A stretch of DNA of 64,000 nucleotides from Sipunculus nudus (Eukaryota > Annelida > Sipuncula > Golfingiida > Sipunculidae). This document shows, in pieces, positions 1-14,100 of this stretch (the first letter of the stretch is position 1; every line of letters begins with the position of its first letter). A program made the position numbers and the translations under genes. The notes under the pieces were generated by a model. That model was not told the DNA's origin, ran no database searches, and saw only the letters and a list, made by a program, of their open reading frames with translations. The DNA is taken from NCBI GenBank assembly GCA_026874595.1, contig CM049306.1, positions 17,911,019 through 17,975,018 on the forward strand, written 5' to 3'.

Positions 1-888
1 ATTTTTTTCATTTTTTTCAACAATTTTTTTTATTCATTAACATTTTTTAAACATTTTTAACTTTTACATTCACTAGTATGCCAAAGGCAATGACATGACG
101 CAGTCACGTAATCCCTGAAATGGGATTGGGTTATTTAAGTCATACTACATCTTGTACATTTTTAATATGTCTCATAAATGTTTCAGGTAAATATTTTTCA
201 TCAACATTTATAAAACATTTTAAAATGTTTTTAAAATGTTTAAAAAATGTTTAGGGAACCCATTTATGTGCCCTATGGGTAAATGTTAAAAAAATGTTTT
301 ATAAATGTTTTTAAAAAATGTTCTGTTGTAACATTTATGCGTTGTTTTTAAAAAATGTTTTAAAAATGTTTTGATAAAAATGTTCTTTTGTAACATTTAT
401 GGGCCGTTTGAAAAAACGTTTTAAAAATGTTTTTAAAACATTTTTAAAAGATGTTCTGTTGAAACAATTATGCAACATACTGAAAATGTTTTAAAAATGT
501 TTGAAAAGATAAATGAAATATACTCACAATAGCTTGAACACTCAGACCCTCCCCTTCAACTGTTTAGTCTGGCATGCTGAATTTCCCGCCAAAATGTGGT
601 CTCTACAGGGAATTAGTAACTCTAGTTGATTCCAATTAAGCCGCAATCCGTATAAAAAAAGCGAGTTCGCCGGAGGAGTTATATGATAAGGTATACACTG
701 ATAGTTGTAGTGCACAGGACCACATTATATAAGCATAATATGAACATGCTGTACTTTTTGACACTTAATTATTTCCAAGTTTTTTTTTTGTAAAGCTTCA
801 TTTCTAAAGGTATAATTTATTCTGAACAAACTGCCTCCTGGCAGATAAGAAATGTTTATATTTAAATACATATTAATCTTACACATAA

Positions 889-925
<37 letters not shown>

Positions 926-1527
926 CATCTTTAACAATTGAAATATGTCTTATAAATTTTTAAAGTTAACATTTGTATCAACATTTTTTAAATGTTCTGT
1001 TTATTATTCATATTTTTTTCATTTTCTTTTCAAAAATTTTTTTTATTCATTAACATTTTTTAAACATTTTTAACTTTTACAGTCACAAGTATGCCTAAGG
1101 CAATGACAGATGACGCAGTCAAGTAATCCCTGAAATGGGATTGGGTTATTTAAGTCATACTACATCTTGTACATTTTTAATATGTCTCATAAATGTTTCA
1201 GGTAAACATTTTTCATCAACATTTATAAAACATTTTAAAATGTTTTTAAAATGTTTAAAAAACGTTTTGGGAACCCATTTATGTGCCCTATGGGTAAATG
1301 TTAAAAAAATGTTTTATAAATGTTTTTAAAAAATGTTCTGTTGTAACATTTATGCGCTGTTTTTACAAAATGTTTTAAAAATGTTTTAAAAATGTTTTGA
1401 TAAAAATGTTCTTTTGTAACATTTATGCGCTGTTAGTAAAAACGTTTTAAAAATGTTTTTAAAACATTTTTAAAAGATGTTCTGTTGAAACATTTATGCA
1501 ACATATTGAAAATGTTTTAAAAATGTT
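1..1527. repeat. Duplicated AT-rich repeat block (two copies, offset about 1.01 kb)
   Basis: Positions 1-520 and about 1014-1527 are two close copies of one block. Both contain the same non-simple stretch (ATGCC, CAATGACA, TGACGCAGTCA, CCCTGAAATGGGATTGGG) followed by irregular iterations of AAAATGTTTT and TTTAAAAATGTT. A roughly 490-bp spacer separates them and includes an (AT)n run at 891-923. The small open frames here are products of the iterated motif and are not coding. The left copy runs off the window edge. Confidence 0.75.
891..923. repeat. (AT)n microsatellite
   Basis: Uninterrupted alternating AT of about 16 units between the two copies of the AT-rich block. Confidence 0.9.
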
Positions 1528-3358
1528 TTGTGCTACCTGGGCATGGACCTCTCTGGATGTATTGTAAGGAGATTCCAGGTCCAGTGGTTACGAATTGTGC
1601 CCTGATAACATATGACCACATCTTTAAAGATCTCAAAAACAGAGAAAAAAATAGTAAAAAATAAATAAAATACAGGTGGCGCCACCAGTCTGCAGAAACT
1701 GATGAAACAGTCCATGAACAATATCCATGTAAAGAATCATGGTGATCAATGCATTAGTTGTTCAGACACTTGAGATTTTGTATAAAATTTTTCATTATTC
1801 TGGGGGGGGGGGGTACTTAGGAGCCCCATAGCTTAAAGAATATGGGTAACAGAGACCTAATTCCCGGTTTCCATGGAGACTTTTCAAGGACCTCTCAGGA
1901 TGTAAAGTTAGAAGATTCCAGATGCAGCGGTTAGGATTTGTGCCCTGTAACAGATGACCGCATCTTTAAAGGTCTCAAAAATAGAGAAAAAATCGTAAAA
2001 AAATCGAAAAAATACAGGTGACACCACCAGTCTGCAGAAACTGATGAAACACTCCATGATCAATAATTGTGCACAGAATAATGGTGATCAATGCATTAGT
2101 TGTTCAAATACTTGAGCTTTTGTGTCAAATTTTTCATTTTTCTTGGGGGGGGGGGGGTACTTCAGAGCCCCATAGCTTGAAGAATATAGGTAACAGAGAC
2201 ATAATTCCCGGTTTTCATGGAGACTTTTCATGGACCTCTCTTGATGTAAAGTTAGAAAATTCCAGGTCAAGCAGTTACGATTTGTGTCCTGTTAACAGAT
2301 GACCGCATCTTTAAAGGTCTCAAAAATAGAGAAAAAAATTGTAAAAAAAAAAAAAATTTAGGTGGCGCCACTAGTCTGCAGAATCTGATGAAACACTCCA
2401 TGATCAATATCCATGCAAAGAATCATGGTGATCAATGCATTTGTTGTTCAGATACTTGAGCTTTTGTATAAAATTTTTCATTATTCTGAGGGGTACTTCG
2501 GAGCCCCATGGCTTGAAGAATATAGGTAACAAAGACATAATTCCCGGTTTTCATGGAGACTTTTCATGGACCTCTCAGGATGTAAAGTAAGAAGATTCCA
2601 GGTCCAGCAGTTACGATTTGTGCCCTGTTAACAGATGACCACATCTTTTAAGGTCTCAAAAATAGAGAAAAAAAAAATCGTAAAAAATAAAAAAAAATAC
2701 AGGTGGTGCCACCAGTCTGCAGAAACTGATGAAACACTCAATGATCAATATTTGTGCACAGAATCATGGTGATCAATGCATTAGTTGTTCAGATTTTTCA
2801 TTATTCTTGGGGGTACTTCAGAGCCCCATAGCTTGAAGAATATGGGTAACAGAGACCCAATTTTAAGTTTCCATGGAGTCTTTTCAAGGACCTCTCAGGA
2901 TGTAAAGTAAGAAGATTCCAGGTCCAGCAGTTACGATTTGTGCCCTGTTAACAGATGACCACATCTTTTAAGGTCTCAAAAATAGAGAAAAAAAAATCGT
3001 AAAAAATAAAAAAAAATACAGGTGGTGCCACCAGTCTGAAGAAACTGATGAAACACTCAATGATCAATATTTGTGCACAGAATCATGGTGATCAATGCAT
3101 TAGTTGTTCAGATTTTTCATTATTCTGGGGGGTACAGAGCCCCATAGCTTGAAGAATATGGGTAACAGAGACCTAATCCCAGGTTTCCAAGGAGATTTTT
3201 CATGAACCTCTCTGGATGTAAAGTTAGAAGATTCCAGATCCAGCGGTTACAAGTTGTGCCTGGTTAACGGACAGACGGACAGACAGACCGCTAGACGGAT
3301 GATAGACAAAGAGTAATGGCTAAAGCTCAGATGACTTAACAGTCGGCTGAGCTAAAAA
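1528..3358 (+). mobile_element. Tandem-core non-autonomous element, family A, 5'-truncated
   Basis: Five or so head-to-tail core units of about 300-370 bp share the markers CTGCAGAAACTGATGAAAC and GGTAACAGAGACCTAATTCC and a G-run followed by a GTACTTC-like motif. Units contain the palindrome GGTGGCGCCACC (perfect at 1675-1686, one change at 2361-2372, degenerate elsewhere). The element ends with an ACGG/ACAG-type microsatellite (about 3269-3300) and a terminal hairpin with arms like AGCTCAG and CTGAGCT (3324-3358). This matches the layout of pearl/Helentron-associated elements. The matching 5' end (ACCCATGGGTC palindrome) is absent, so the copy is truncated. Open frames inside are repeat-derived. 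Confidence 0.75.
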
Positions 3359-4228
3359 TGATTCATTTTTATAGTGTATATTGTGGCTGGACTTATATTG
3401 GTGAGGTTAAATTTTTGTGATTTTCATTTTGAATGTTTCAAGAGGGTTCCATTTTCACCATCCCGCCATCCAGAAAGCTTTATAGGGTATATTCAAACAC
3501 AAATTATTTCATTGTCAGGAGGACAGGGATAAGGCCAAACAAACTAAAAGGTATGGTTCTCAGGCACGTGCGCGCTTCACTTTTACCCCCCCCCCCATCA
3601 AAAATTTTTATTTTGATTTTCATCTTTTCTTTTGCCTTTGACATTCAATATTCCAGATAAGGCTTGTAAATCTATCACATTTATAATATTAATCTTTGAT
3701 TTACAGAGAAAATGAAAGATGTGACTTATTCTTTATTGGTTTATTATCCACCCCTTGCCTTTCAACTTTTGAAGATGGCAGATGTGTACATGAGCCTACT
3801 GTTTAAAGGACTGTTTACCTGTTTTGATGGGTCGTCTAAGGTTTGTTTTCCCTTTCTTGGATATCATGAATTTAAAACCCTTGCTGACATAAAGCCAACC
3901 CCAGTATAAGACTTGTGAGGCCTCACATGATGCACCGACTTGACTTTTTTATTTACACATACTGATACTGCTCTGGAAGGAGCACCTCACTTTCCCCATA
4001 CTGTTTGTGTCAGTTTTTCTTTAGTACACCACTCACTTTATGACTGCAGTACAAGTGGGGTCTTAGTCTTTTAAGAACATTTTAACTTAAATAAGCTTAG
4101 GTTATGGGGATTATGAATACTAGACAATAGATATACTAGCTAAACCTAAATGAGCCTTCCAAACTGACTTTGTCACTTTGGTAGCAGGGAAGTAAAATTG
4201 TAAATTATGTAAATTTTTTAGATCTATG
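3359..4228. other. No supported gene (probable intron or 3' flank of the pseudokinase gene)
   Basis: I searched this stretch on the minus strand for the continuation of the pseudokinase (the exon after 4463) and found no convincing splice-bounded open segment. A C-run lies at 3586-3597. A plus-strand open frame at 3712-3909 has no recognisable family and no convincing donor. Confidence 0.4.
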
Positions 4229-4441
4229 TATTTTGCATGCATGCATGTATGTATGTATGGATGGATGGATGTATGGATGTATGGATGGATGTATGTATGT
4301 ATGGATGTATACATGTATGTATGCATGTATGGATGCATGTGTGTGTGTGTGTATAAACACACATGCATGCATATATGCATGCATGCATGTATGTATGTAT
4401 GTATAGATGTATGGATATATATATATATATATATATATATA
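4229..4441. repeat. Compound ATGN/GTGT/AT microsatellite
   Basis: ATGC, ATGT and ATGG tetranucleotides iterate from 4234, followed by GT repeats and an (AT)n run at 4415-4441. The long open frames here on both strands, rich in Ile, Tyr, His and Met, are simple-repeat artefacts. Confidence 0.9.
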
Positions 4442-4462
4442 AGGAGAGAGAAGCACACTCAC

Positions 4463-4569
4463 CAAAACACAAAACATGAGATAATTGTGGCCTCTCTCTG
4501 AAAACTTTGCGGAGTAATTGGTAATGTGTTGGTCTGCTGGCAATGAATATATTTTCGATTCCGGCCACC
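4463..4569 (-). CDS. Pseudokinase gene, degenerate DFG exon (last located)
   Basis: Acceptor ATTTTTTAG, donor GTGAGT, 107 nt. Joining from the previous exon gives CRVAGIENIFIA and later QLSHVLCFG, aligned with PXK CRLLDLENSLLG and DVHCFG. The DFG position reads AGI, without the metal-binding Asp. It leaves one base (G) and needs a further exon, which I could not find at lower coordinates. Confidence 0.82.
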
Positions 4570-7500
4570 CTAAAAAATAAATCACAAAGAACATGATATT
4601 AGAAAATAAAGAATCTGAAAACTTTGTTCTGATAAACAGCAATGTGTATGAATCTATTGTTCATTGTTTTTTAATATACTTAACTATAATAACAAAACAT
4701 TTCTATGTAAAATAACAGTTTCTGACTGATACACTTAGTTTAGATATATGTCAAAATATAGTTTTTTTATGCATGATTTGTTTGATTATATGTCTAAATA
4801 TGTCAGACTATTCAACATTATTTTGTTTAAATTTAAACTGAAATATAAAAGAAAATAAATCAATAACAGTTTGAGAACACCAGTAAATAAGCTCTCCCAG
4901 ACTTTAAAGGAATAGTTCATATATTAGTTACCTGCAAACCTCCCCTTGTACAAGGATGTTCCCTGTGTGTAAATGATGCATGGGTGGGAAGCCAAGTTTC
5001 TCTAGATGTTGCAGTGCCTAAAATATTTCATTTAACTGCTTATATACATCTTCTTGTTTGCATAAGGTTAATGCTATATAATCCATGGTATCCATCATAT
5101 TTTTTAAAATTAAATCAGTTAAGTTACTGATAAAATTAACACCTTTATTATCACCTATATTTTCTGATACTTAATCAAATGTACCTGTTGACCATTCAAA
5201 AGTACATGTATATGTTTTCCATACTCTTGAAGCTTATATAAGAACTATTAAAGAAACTTGAATTATTTAGGAAAGTATATATTTATATGTAAAACCACTG
5301 CCAGCAATGGTTTTATATACAAGGGTATAAATATCATGTATTTTATATTACCTACCTCCAGTATTTGTCTGCCAAATAGCTGTATTTTTGTTTTGGGGAG
5401 GCCATGTCCATGGTTTGCATATTTTTTGCTCCACGTGTCCTTGTATTTGGCCTGCAGAAAAAAATACATAATAATCAAGATATTGAGTGTTATATTATTT
5501 TAAACAATCTCTGACAACTGTTGACCATAATCTGTCCATTTTGGTTTGAGAGAGGTTAAAATTGAATATTTAATTGAGAAGGGTGAAGTGAAAGGAATAT
5601 GCTTGGAAATAAATTAATATTTCTCCTCTGCAGAGACCAGTATTACTATGACATTTGTCACCAGTTTTCCTTCGTAGTGGTACAGGTAAGATTATGCTGT
5701 GACATGACAGGTAAGTGCTATACACTTACATATTGCACAGAGCTGACAGTCCCTTATCAGTTGTCCATGAGGGCTTCAAAGGCAACATGCTGAAAACTCA
5801 ACAGAACCTCTGAGATTATATGTCTTTAGGATAGGACTTATGAATAATTGCAAACTATGTGTGTATAAACGTGAAATCCAGGAGTCCTAATAATTTTAAC
5901 ATTCTTTTTTAACAGGTGTACCTTCATCCAAGAAAAGGCCACGGACCTATCTTTAGAAAAAGCCAAAAATAAAGCAAAGACAAATACTTGTGGTTAAAGT
6001 ATACCAATGAATTATGTCCACAGATCTATGATGTAACCTCATTAGAATTTGAATTGTCAAATGAGGCCAAAAATATATCACAATACATGTTATGATATTC
6101 TCAGAAAGTTTTGATTGGTATTACCTTGTTTATGAGGTCTTTCAGAGACCCCTGCTGGCTCACATTGTGTATCACTGCGACCTGCTCCTGTTCCATCACA
6201 AAGTCTATTTCATCAGGTACTGCAATATAGGGGTGCTTTCACCCATGAAAAAAAATGTGTGTAAAATAAATGTATGTTATGATTCCAAAATATGCACATG
6301 ATGTGTCAATAAGGGTAGAGTATATGCATGGTTAGCTGGCAATACACACACACACACACACAAACATCAGTCACTGCAAGAGAACTGATTTGATTAATGT
6401 TGGCTCTGAAAAGAGTCTGTTAATAATTGCCTTTGAAAAGAAGAAGAACAATATAAATTACAAATTATAAATACAACTGATTCAGTGAACTTAACAAGAT
6501 TTTGGAATATTCTGGATATGTATGAATCACATGGAAAAATTTGCAATAAATATTCTTGGCTTAAATGTTTAGTGCTAAAAAAGGGCTTATATAGTGTTAC
6601 TGAAGCATTATACAATAGTCAAAAATAATTTCATTTTTCCTCTAGACATAATCCTACCAAGTCCTGTGAAAAACGAGACACTTAACAAAACATCCACAAA
6701 GCAAGCAGCCTTGTTGAGTCAGCTGGATTGTGATTTGCAACAATTAAATATTTATAGACCTTAGCTTTTCTTGCTTAATTTGCTTTTGCTTAAGTAGTTT
6801 ACTGGTACACTATTCGACCAGCTCCAGGGGTGACTCATTCTCTGGGAGAATGACCCTGGGTGGTCCCTAGCAAGAAATCTGATAATTTTGATGGAAGTCG
6901 ATACATGTGATGATGCCACCCAAGCCCTGAAAGGGATCTGTGAGAAGCCGCCACCATTTCACTGTAACGGTGAATGGAGAATCTACAGCAAAAACAAGCT
7001 ACAAAGCCCCAAGCAGGCCAATAAAGGCAGCATAACTTCTGTCAATCTGGAGTGCTGAACCCTTATCGAACAACCTTGAGGGAATCATTGTTTTTCATCA
7101 TAAGCTCGTCTTAGTTTTCATCTCTATCTCCTCTGAATTTCTCCTCGTCTTTTGGCGTAATAGTTTAAAAATATTCACTTCAGTATCACCTTTACCCTTG
7201 CTCAGATGGAGCACCTAGGGCAGGGTCCCTTTCTTCCTCAACTAAAGTGCTTGAGCACAATCTTTTCCTTATTCAGCTTGGCTTCTGAAACATTTCCTCA
7301 ATGTTTTTAACCAACAACCCGTATGTAGTATATTAGGGACTGATAGATGGTAGTCAGGTCTGACAAGAAAGAACAGTTTTACCTTAATTACTTGGAGTAG
7401 ATGGTTTAATGTCTTCTTGGTCCCTGGGTCAAAACTGATCACCATCTTGGGTTGTCTGGGCTCCATGGTTAACAACATCTCAGTGTTGTTAGGCTGGTGT

Positions 7501-10500
7501 TTAATCCTGAACCAGGACTTCTGTGGCCGTCTCCCTTGAAAAAAAAAGAATAAATCTTCTTTACTCACATTAATAACAACAATGGTCAATATGGCCATAT
7601 ATCTTTAGAATGTTGGTTTATGATGCTGACGTGAGCAAAGTAAATGACAGGTACATGCTGAGAGAACTGCATTCTTCAACCGTCTACTGGGTAATAAATG
7701 CTTGCATATAAATGACACATCTGGGAAAGTCATCTGGAGTTTCAACTGAGGCAGCCCATGTACTTGTTTCTTTTAAGGCATCCTCTATAATGACTAATTG
7801 GTTTATTTCAGGGTAGTCTAGTGTCCTAAAATTACCATTAAATTAGACTAGCCCTGGATTTATAAGCTTTGCCTTCTTCTGAGTTTGACATAAATTTACA
7901 GATTATTACTCTGCATTTAACCTTTGTTTACATTATGATTAAATGAGATTAATGCAGAGGTCAGGGAAACAAAATTAGAGCATGTTGTAAATTCATGTTA
8001 TAAATCTGTCACTTGCACACATTTTCAACAAGAATAAAATTACCCTTGCAGATGAACAGATGGACGCTATGCATAAGTGATTGCAGGTGGTGCCACCAGT
8101 TTTGCCTATGATGAAGAGCTATGTGAGATCTATATACATGCAAAATTTTGACCCAATCGTTCAAACGGTTCCTAAGATATGAGCTTGGATGTCTGCAGAG
8201 TAAACATGAATGTAGGTGGCACCACCTGTCATAAAATCGAGAAAGCTGTCCAGGATGTATAAACCTGCAAAATTTCAGGTGGATAAGTCAAACCAGTGCT
8301 GAGATATGAGTGATATTATCCCAAGGCAGATGAATAGATCAAAGCTGTGCATAAATGGTTGCAGGTGGCGCCACCAGTTTTGCCTATGATGAAGAGCTAT
8401 GTGAGATCTATACACATGCAAAATTTTGGCCAAATCGGTCAAACGGTTCCCGAGATATGAGCTTGGATGTCTGCAGAGAAAACGTAAATGTAGGTGGTGC
8501 CACCTGTCATAAATCGAGAAAGCTGTCCAGGATGTATAAACCTGCAAAATTTCAGGTGGATAAGTCAAACCACTGCTGAGATATGAGTGATATTATCTCA
8601 AGGCAGATGAACAGATGGAGGCTGTGCAAAAATGGTTGCAGGTGGCGCCACCATTTTTAGTGTATGTTATAAAGCTATCAAAGGGCTACATTTGTGCCAA
8701 ATTTTTAGCCTGATCGGTCAAACGGTTCCCGAGATATACGGGTTTATGTGTGGGAACAGACGTACAAATGGGTGCTGGGCAGCGAGGAAAGGTCAGAGGT
8801 CAACCAAAAATGAGGGGACAGCAGTTCACATGTGACCTGATGATAAACCTGGTTCGCTTAAAGCCAAACCAAGTTTTTTCAAATAGTTGAAAGATATAGT
8901 TCCAATAATCTGGGAATTCTGCATCTAAAGTGTGTCTAGACGTCTAGACGCTTTGTCTAGACGTCTAGACACATTGTCTAGACACCCCCCCCCCCCGGAG
9001 CCAGGTCAGTTGCCATGGTGATGTCTGGACCCCACCTGTTTGTACTGAGTGACCTCTTGACTTGGGTGCTGAAACTCAGCATGTTGCCAAATCTGTTTTC
9101 AAATACAGAAAGCCTTTTTTAATTTGCTACAATGCTTTTTTAAAACTGTATTTACCCAATCTATTCTTATAAAACTGGCAGAACCCTACCATAGAATAAT
9201 TCATCATAACAGTTTCATCATAGATCAGTGTATAAGCTAGAAGAGTTTAAAATTACATTTTCGCTTGTAAAAAACATATCAATGTAGGTGGCGCCACCAA
9301 TACCTCAAAATCAGATATGATTTTTGTGACAAACATTGGTATAAAATTTGGTTATTATAGCTCTAGCCGTTTCTGAGATTTTAATTTTAGTGTGCTTTTT
9401 TTGACATTTGACTAAGTTCAACCTCCTGTAACTCGGCCAAAAATCTTCGAACTGGAACCATTAGAACAAACTTGAGAGAAATTGATCCAGGGATCATTTA
9501 TGTGAAATATTGGACAATTTGCCTGGACAGTTTCAGAGAAGAAGATTTTTAAAGGTTTTTAAGCTTTTTCTCTATAAAATCTAAATAAATGCAGATACCC
9601 AATAATAAGCTCCAGGGCACCAAGTTTCACATGTGACTAATTCTTACATGTAATTTGGAGCTGCTAGCTCAGACGGTTTCTGACTTACAGCCATGGACGG
9701 CGGAAAGCAAGCCCTGGACGGCGGACGGCTGACGGACGACGCTGCGCCATCGCATAAGCTCACAGGTTCGCTAAAAATGAAAATGTTGCTTTGATCTGAA
9801 AAATCTATAAAGCAACAACAAAACAATTCCATGTTACAGGTCTATAGAAGATATTCTAAGATATTTTATTTTGATTTTTTATTTAAGAAAAAAAATTATA
9901 TTTTTTATATTGAAAATTTATTTTACAATAAATGCCACTGTTTAGTAGTAGTTTTATCCTGAAACTTGTGTTCATTTCGATACTGTAGGAAAAGATTTGA
10001 CATTGTATACTATACCTAAAATTAATAACATGAAAACAAAATAAGAAAATACTAACCAATCTCACTGAGCTGTTCTGTCAGGACGTATTTGTAGGAAGAT
10101 CTTAGATAAAACTGGCAGTTCAAAAGGGCGTTATCTACAACCAAAATACAAACAACCATTAGAGCTAATTATTATCACCAAAAGCCTGGTTCACTGGTTC
10201 AAAACATCATTCTTATGCTTGCCCATAAGAATGGACTCCTTAATTGCTATTTTTAGTGACTGACTCAGTGTGGCAACAGAAACCTAGCTACAACCTGATG
10301 CGTCGCTGTCGTCGGCTAATGAAATGCACGACATGGTAAATAATCAATGTACTGCCCAAAAAGGGGCGCTATTATACTAAAGCAAGTTTGCCTTGTTCTA
10401 TTGACCTGAATAAAAGGCATTTTATCTCTCGAGTCTCGATGGACATAGGAGATGGTAAACTCTTTTTAACAATGGACATAATATAATATGATTATTTCAT

Positions 10501-11107
10501 AATCCCGCACGGGTGACAATTAACAGCTGCATATGGGGCACGTGCACGTGGATAGCTCATGCGCACTGAAGCAACAACGACTCTCTTCTTCCCGCCTATT
10601 CCGTGAGCATGCATATTGCGCGCCGTAATGATCTACTGCTAGTCAAATTAAACAATATAAATTGCGAGTTTTTACAAAGTTAAATCAGATGCAGTACAAA
10701 GGCTTGGAAAGAACCTCGCCATTAAAGGAAACGTAAGTTTTATTTAGTTTTATGATATGAAATGTAATAATTAACATTTATATATTATAATTATGATCAT
10801 TCCTATACAATATAACGTAATTAGACCCGTAGACAAGACAAGGTAAATCTTTCTATACAGCAGCCCGATTTAATCGGACTCAATATTATAAGGCCCTGCC
10901 ATATATTGAGGCCATATATTATTGAGTCCGATTAAATCGGGCTATCTATACAGCGACTCGTTCAAAGTTGTATATACTGGCCTCGGAAAGCCATGCGTTG
11001 CAATTCTTGGTCAAGATTGGCTTTCTCATGCTTATCAATCGTACTGTCAATGGTCACATATGTGTATCTTGGATTTTTCCTGAAAAGAAAAACATAAGAA
11101 GTTTTAC

Positions 11108-11149
<42 letters not shown>

Positions 11150-14100
11150 AAGTTTTAGTCTCATATATATAGTTTTCAATCACTAAGCAGTTCTTCCCCT
11201 TGTTAAAAATGCCAGCTATACATGTGTTAGGCCACACTTTCAACATTGTAAAACATTTTGCATATTATAAAAATTAAACTATAAAAATATAATACAGGTA
11301 ATAACTTGATCTTACTTAATGTTTAGGGCCCGTGATGCAGCAGGGTACCTACCTTTGTCTGACAATGTATCTTATTACCAAAGCCAACCCTGCCGCCACA
11401 AATAACACGCCAAGCACCGGAAGCTAAAATGGAAGAATTATATAATAATCAACACTCAATGCTCAAACAGTCGAGTAATATTCAAATACTATCAATCGAT
11501 TATAGGATTATACCACCTCGATATAAACACGAATAGAGTAGTATACATACAGAGCAACAGTAGGTGATAATTTCGGTAAATATATTAAAATCCAAAATGA
11601 AAACTGATTAAAAACTTCAAAATATGGATTATTTATTGTATATGATTATGTGAAAACCGAACAGAAATTGACAGAATATGATATACTTTAAGAGTACATG
11701 TATAAATATGTTTTACTGACTGTAAACTATATATACCCTTTATGATACATGCAAGTGAGAATATGCTACTGAACTATATCCTGCTATAAATGCCCACCAA
11801 AAGGCTTTACTAACAACTATATGTTTACAAATGACATACTAATAACTAACAAATAAATACAGAACAGCTGGTAAAATCCTGTGCTCTGTCTACATACCAC
11901 AGCTACGCTATTATAAATCAAAAAATATTTTTCCATGAAAGCGCCGTTGTGCGTAACACATGCATTCATTTTCAGGTGTCTGCCTCCTTTTTCAGCCGCT
12001 GCAGCCTTATTTTAACCTTAATCCAGTATTTGCGGTTTAGACACCTCGCCTTTTCCTGATCAGTGGATCGCGAGTATTGTGTATGGCCAGGGTGGCTCAT
12101 GGGCCATGACGCTCATCTGAATTTCACGAATAGGCAATCAATGCATTAATTGTTCATATATAAGTGTATGTATGAAATTATACAAACACTGGAATGGTAG
12201 AACAAGTGCAAGGTGAAAATTAAAAAATGTTGGTAACATGCACTGTTCTGAACAACAAGCAGATTTAAATGTGTCCATGGTATATTATTTCAGTTGCAAA
12301 ATGCAAAATATTTATTAAGCATCATAGAACACTGGGACGAAGATTTCAAGAGTGCTCAAATCAAGAGTTTGCCCATAGTTTGCAGAATATAGGTCAGAGA
12401 CCTAATTTCGTGTTTCCAAGAAGATTTCACCGGGAACTCCCTGGAGATTAAGTTTGCAGTTTCTTGCACCAACTGTTACTTCAAGAGTGATCAAATCATG
12501 TTCTACCCATAGTAGGATGAATATTGGTTACAATGAAATTGTTTGTGCCCCGTCTGCCTTCCGGGGCGATAAAATATGGTTCATTGCCTATAGTGTAATT
12601 CGCAGAATGTACGACCTAATTTTGGTTTTATAAAGAAGATTTCACAAGGACCCCCTGGATATTACATTAGAAGTTTCTGGGTCCAGATTTTACAGTTTAT
12701 GCCTGACCACCATGGTGCCTTAATGATGCTTTTATCCCTCTCATTTCGCAGAACGAGAGATATGTGACGCCGGGCAGACGACACACAAAGATATACCGAC
12801 GGACAAAGACATGCCGACGGACAGATATACCGCTTACAGTCAGCTGAGCTAAAAACTGTGCACTATCATCTATCCTAGTCATATTTTCATATCCTGTTTA
12901 GTGTATTGATCTAGGGAAAATATTTTTAGCATGTCCTTGATTTTGAGTATACTCGCACCATTCGACTGATAGCGAATATTTTACCTATATACAACTATGC
13001 TTGGGTATCTAAGCATGGATAAATTAATTTTAAAACGGAAACCCCTGCCATAAAGTATGCCTAACTACTTGCGGTATAAAATATAAATTTGATTAAATAT
13101 TAACGTAAATCTCTATTGAGTCCAAAAAATTACCCAAAACATACCCATATGTGCCCTTCAATAAAACTTGTGACGGGATTTGGTGGCACCGTTGATCCTG
13201 TATCCATACTGCTGTTGTTTGACATGTTTGTTCACTTCTCTAAGATGTATCGACTGAATAACAAAATAACAAGGTATGCGATTAATAAGAATTGCGGGGG
13301 CGTGTCAGCCAGCTCCTGCCTATACCTTCGGACATACTAATCATGCAGCAGTAACTTTTGTCCCAATGGAGTTTAAACATCTGTGTTATAACTAGACATT
13401 TCTTGGCACCGCAGGTGCCAGAGTATCTCCAGACATAGTACGGCCCCCCTTTAAGAATAGGCCCCTGTGACCTTGACCTTTGATCTCATGACCCCAAAAT
13501 CAATTGGGGTCTTGCTTTTTAAATGGGACATATATAAGTCAAGTTTAAAATCTATACATCAATAAAAGCAGGAATTATCATCCGGAAACTAATTTTTTGA
13601 CAGATGGCTCCTGTGACCTTCACCTTTGACCTTGTGACCTCAAAATTGATAGGGGTCTTCCACTCTTGGCAGGTGAACTATATGTGCAAGATGAAAGATC
13701 TGAGATGAATTGTTTGGCTGAAAATGCATCCACAATCTTTTTAAAGATGTGTCCTGTGACCTTGACCTTTGACCTCATGACCCCAAAATCAATTCGGGTC
13801 TTGCTTTTCCAATGGGTCATATACATGTCAAGTTTGAAATCCATACATCAATAAAAGCAGGAATTATCATCCAGAAACTAATTTTTGGACAGATGGCTCC
13901 TGTGACCTTTACCTTTGACCTTGTGACCTCAAAAATGATAGGGGTCTTCCTCTATTGGCAGGTGAACTATATGTGCAAGATAAAAGGTCTGAGATGAAAT
14001 GTTTGGCTGAAAATGCATCCACAATCTTTTTAAAGGTGTCCTGTGACCTTGACCTCATGACCCCAAAATCAATTAGAGTCTTGCATTTTCAATGGGACAT

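Noticed and set aside
4500-4569. tRNA-like text (GGAGTAATTGGTAATG and TTCGATTCCGGCCACCC)
   Set aside because: A- and B-box resemblance without a pairing acceptor stem; the same bases form a splice-bounded exon that fits the pseudokinase in phase.
4120-4642. Long overlapping open frames on both strands, rich in Ile, Tyr, His and Met
   Set aside because: They translate the ATGN and AT microsatellite. Only the part at 4463-4569 is genuine coding, in the pseudokinase frame.
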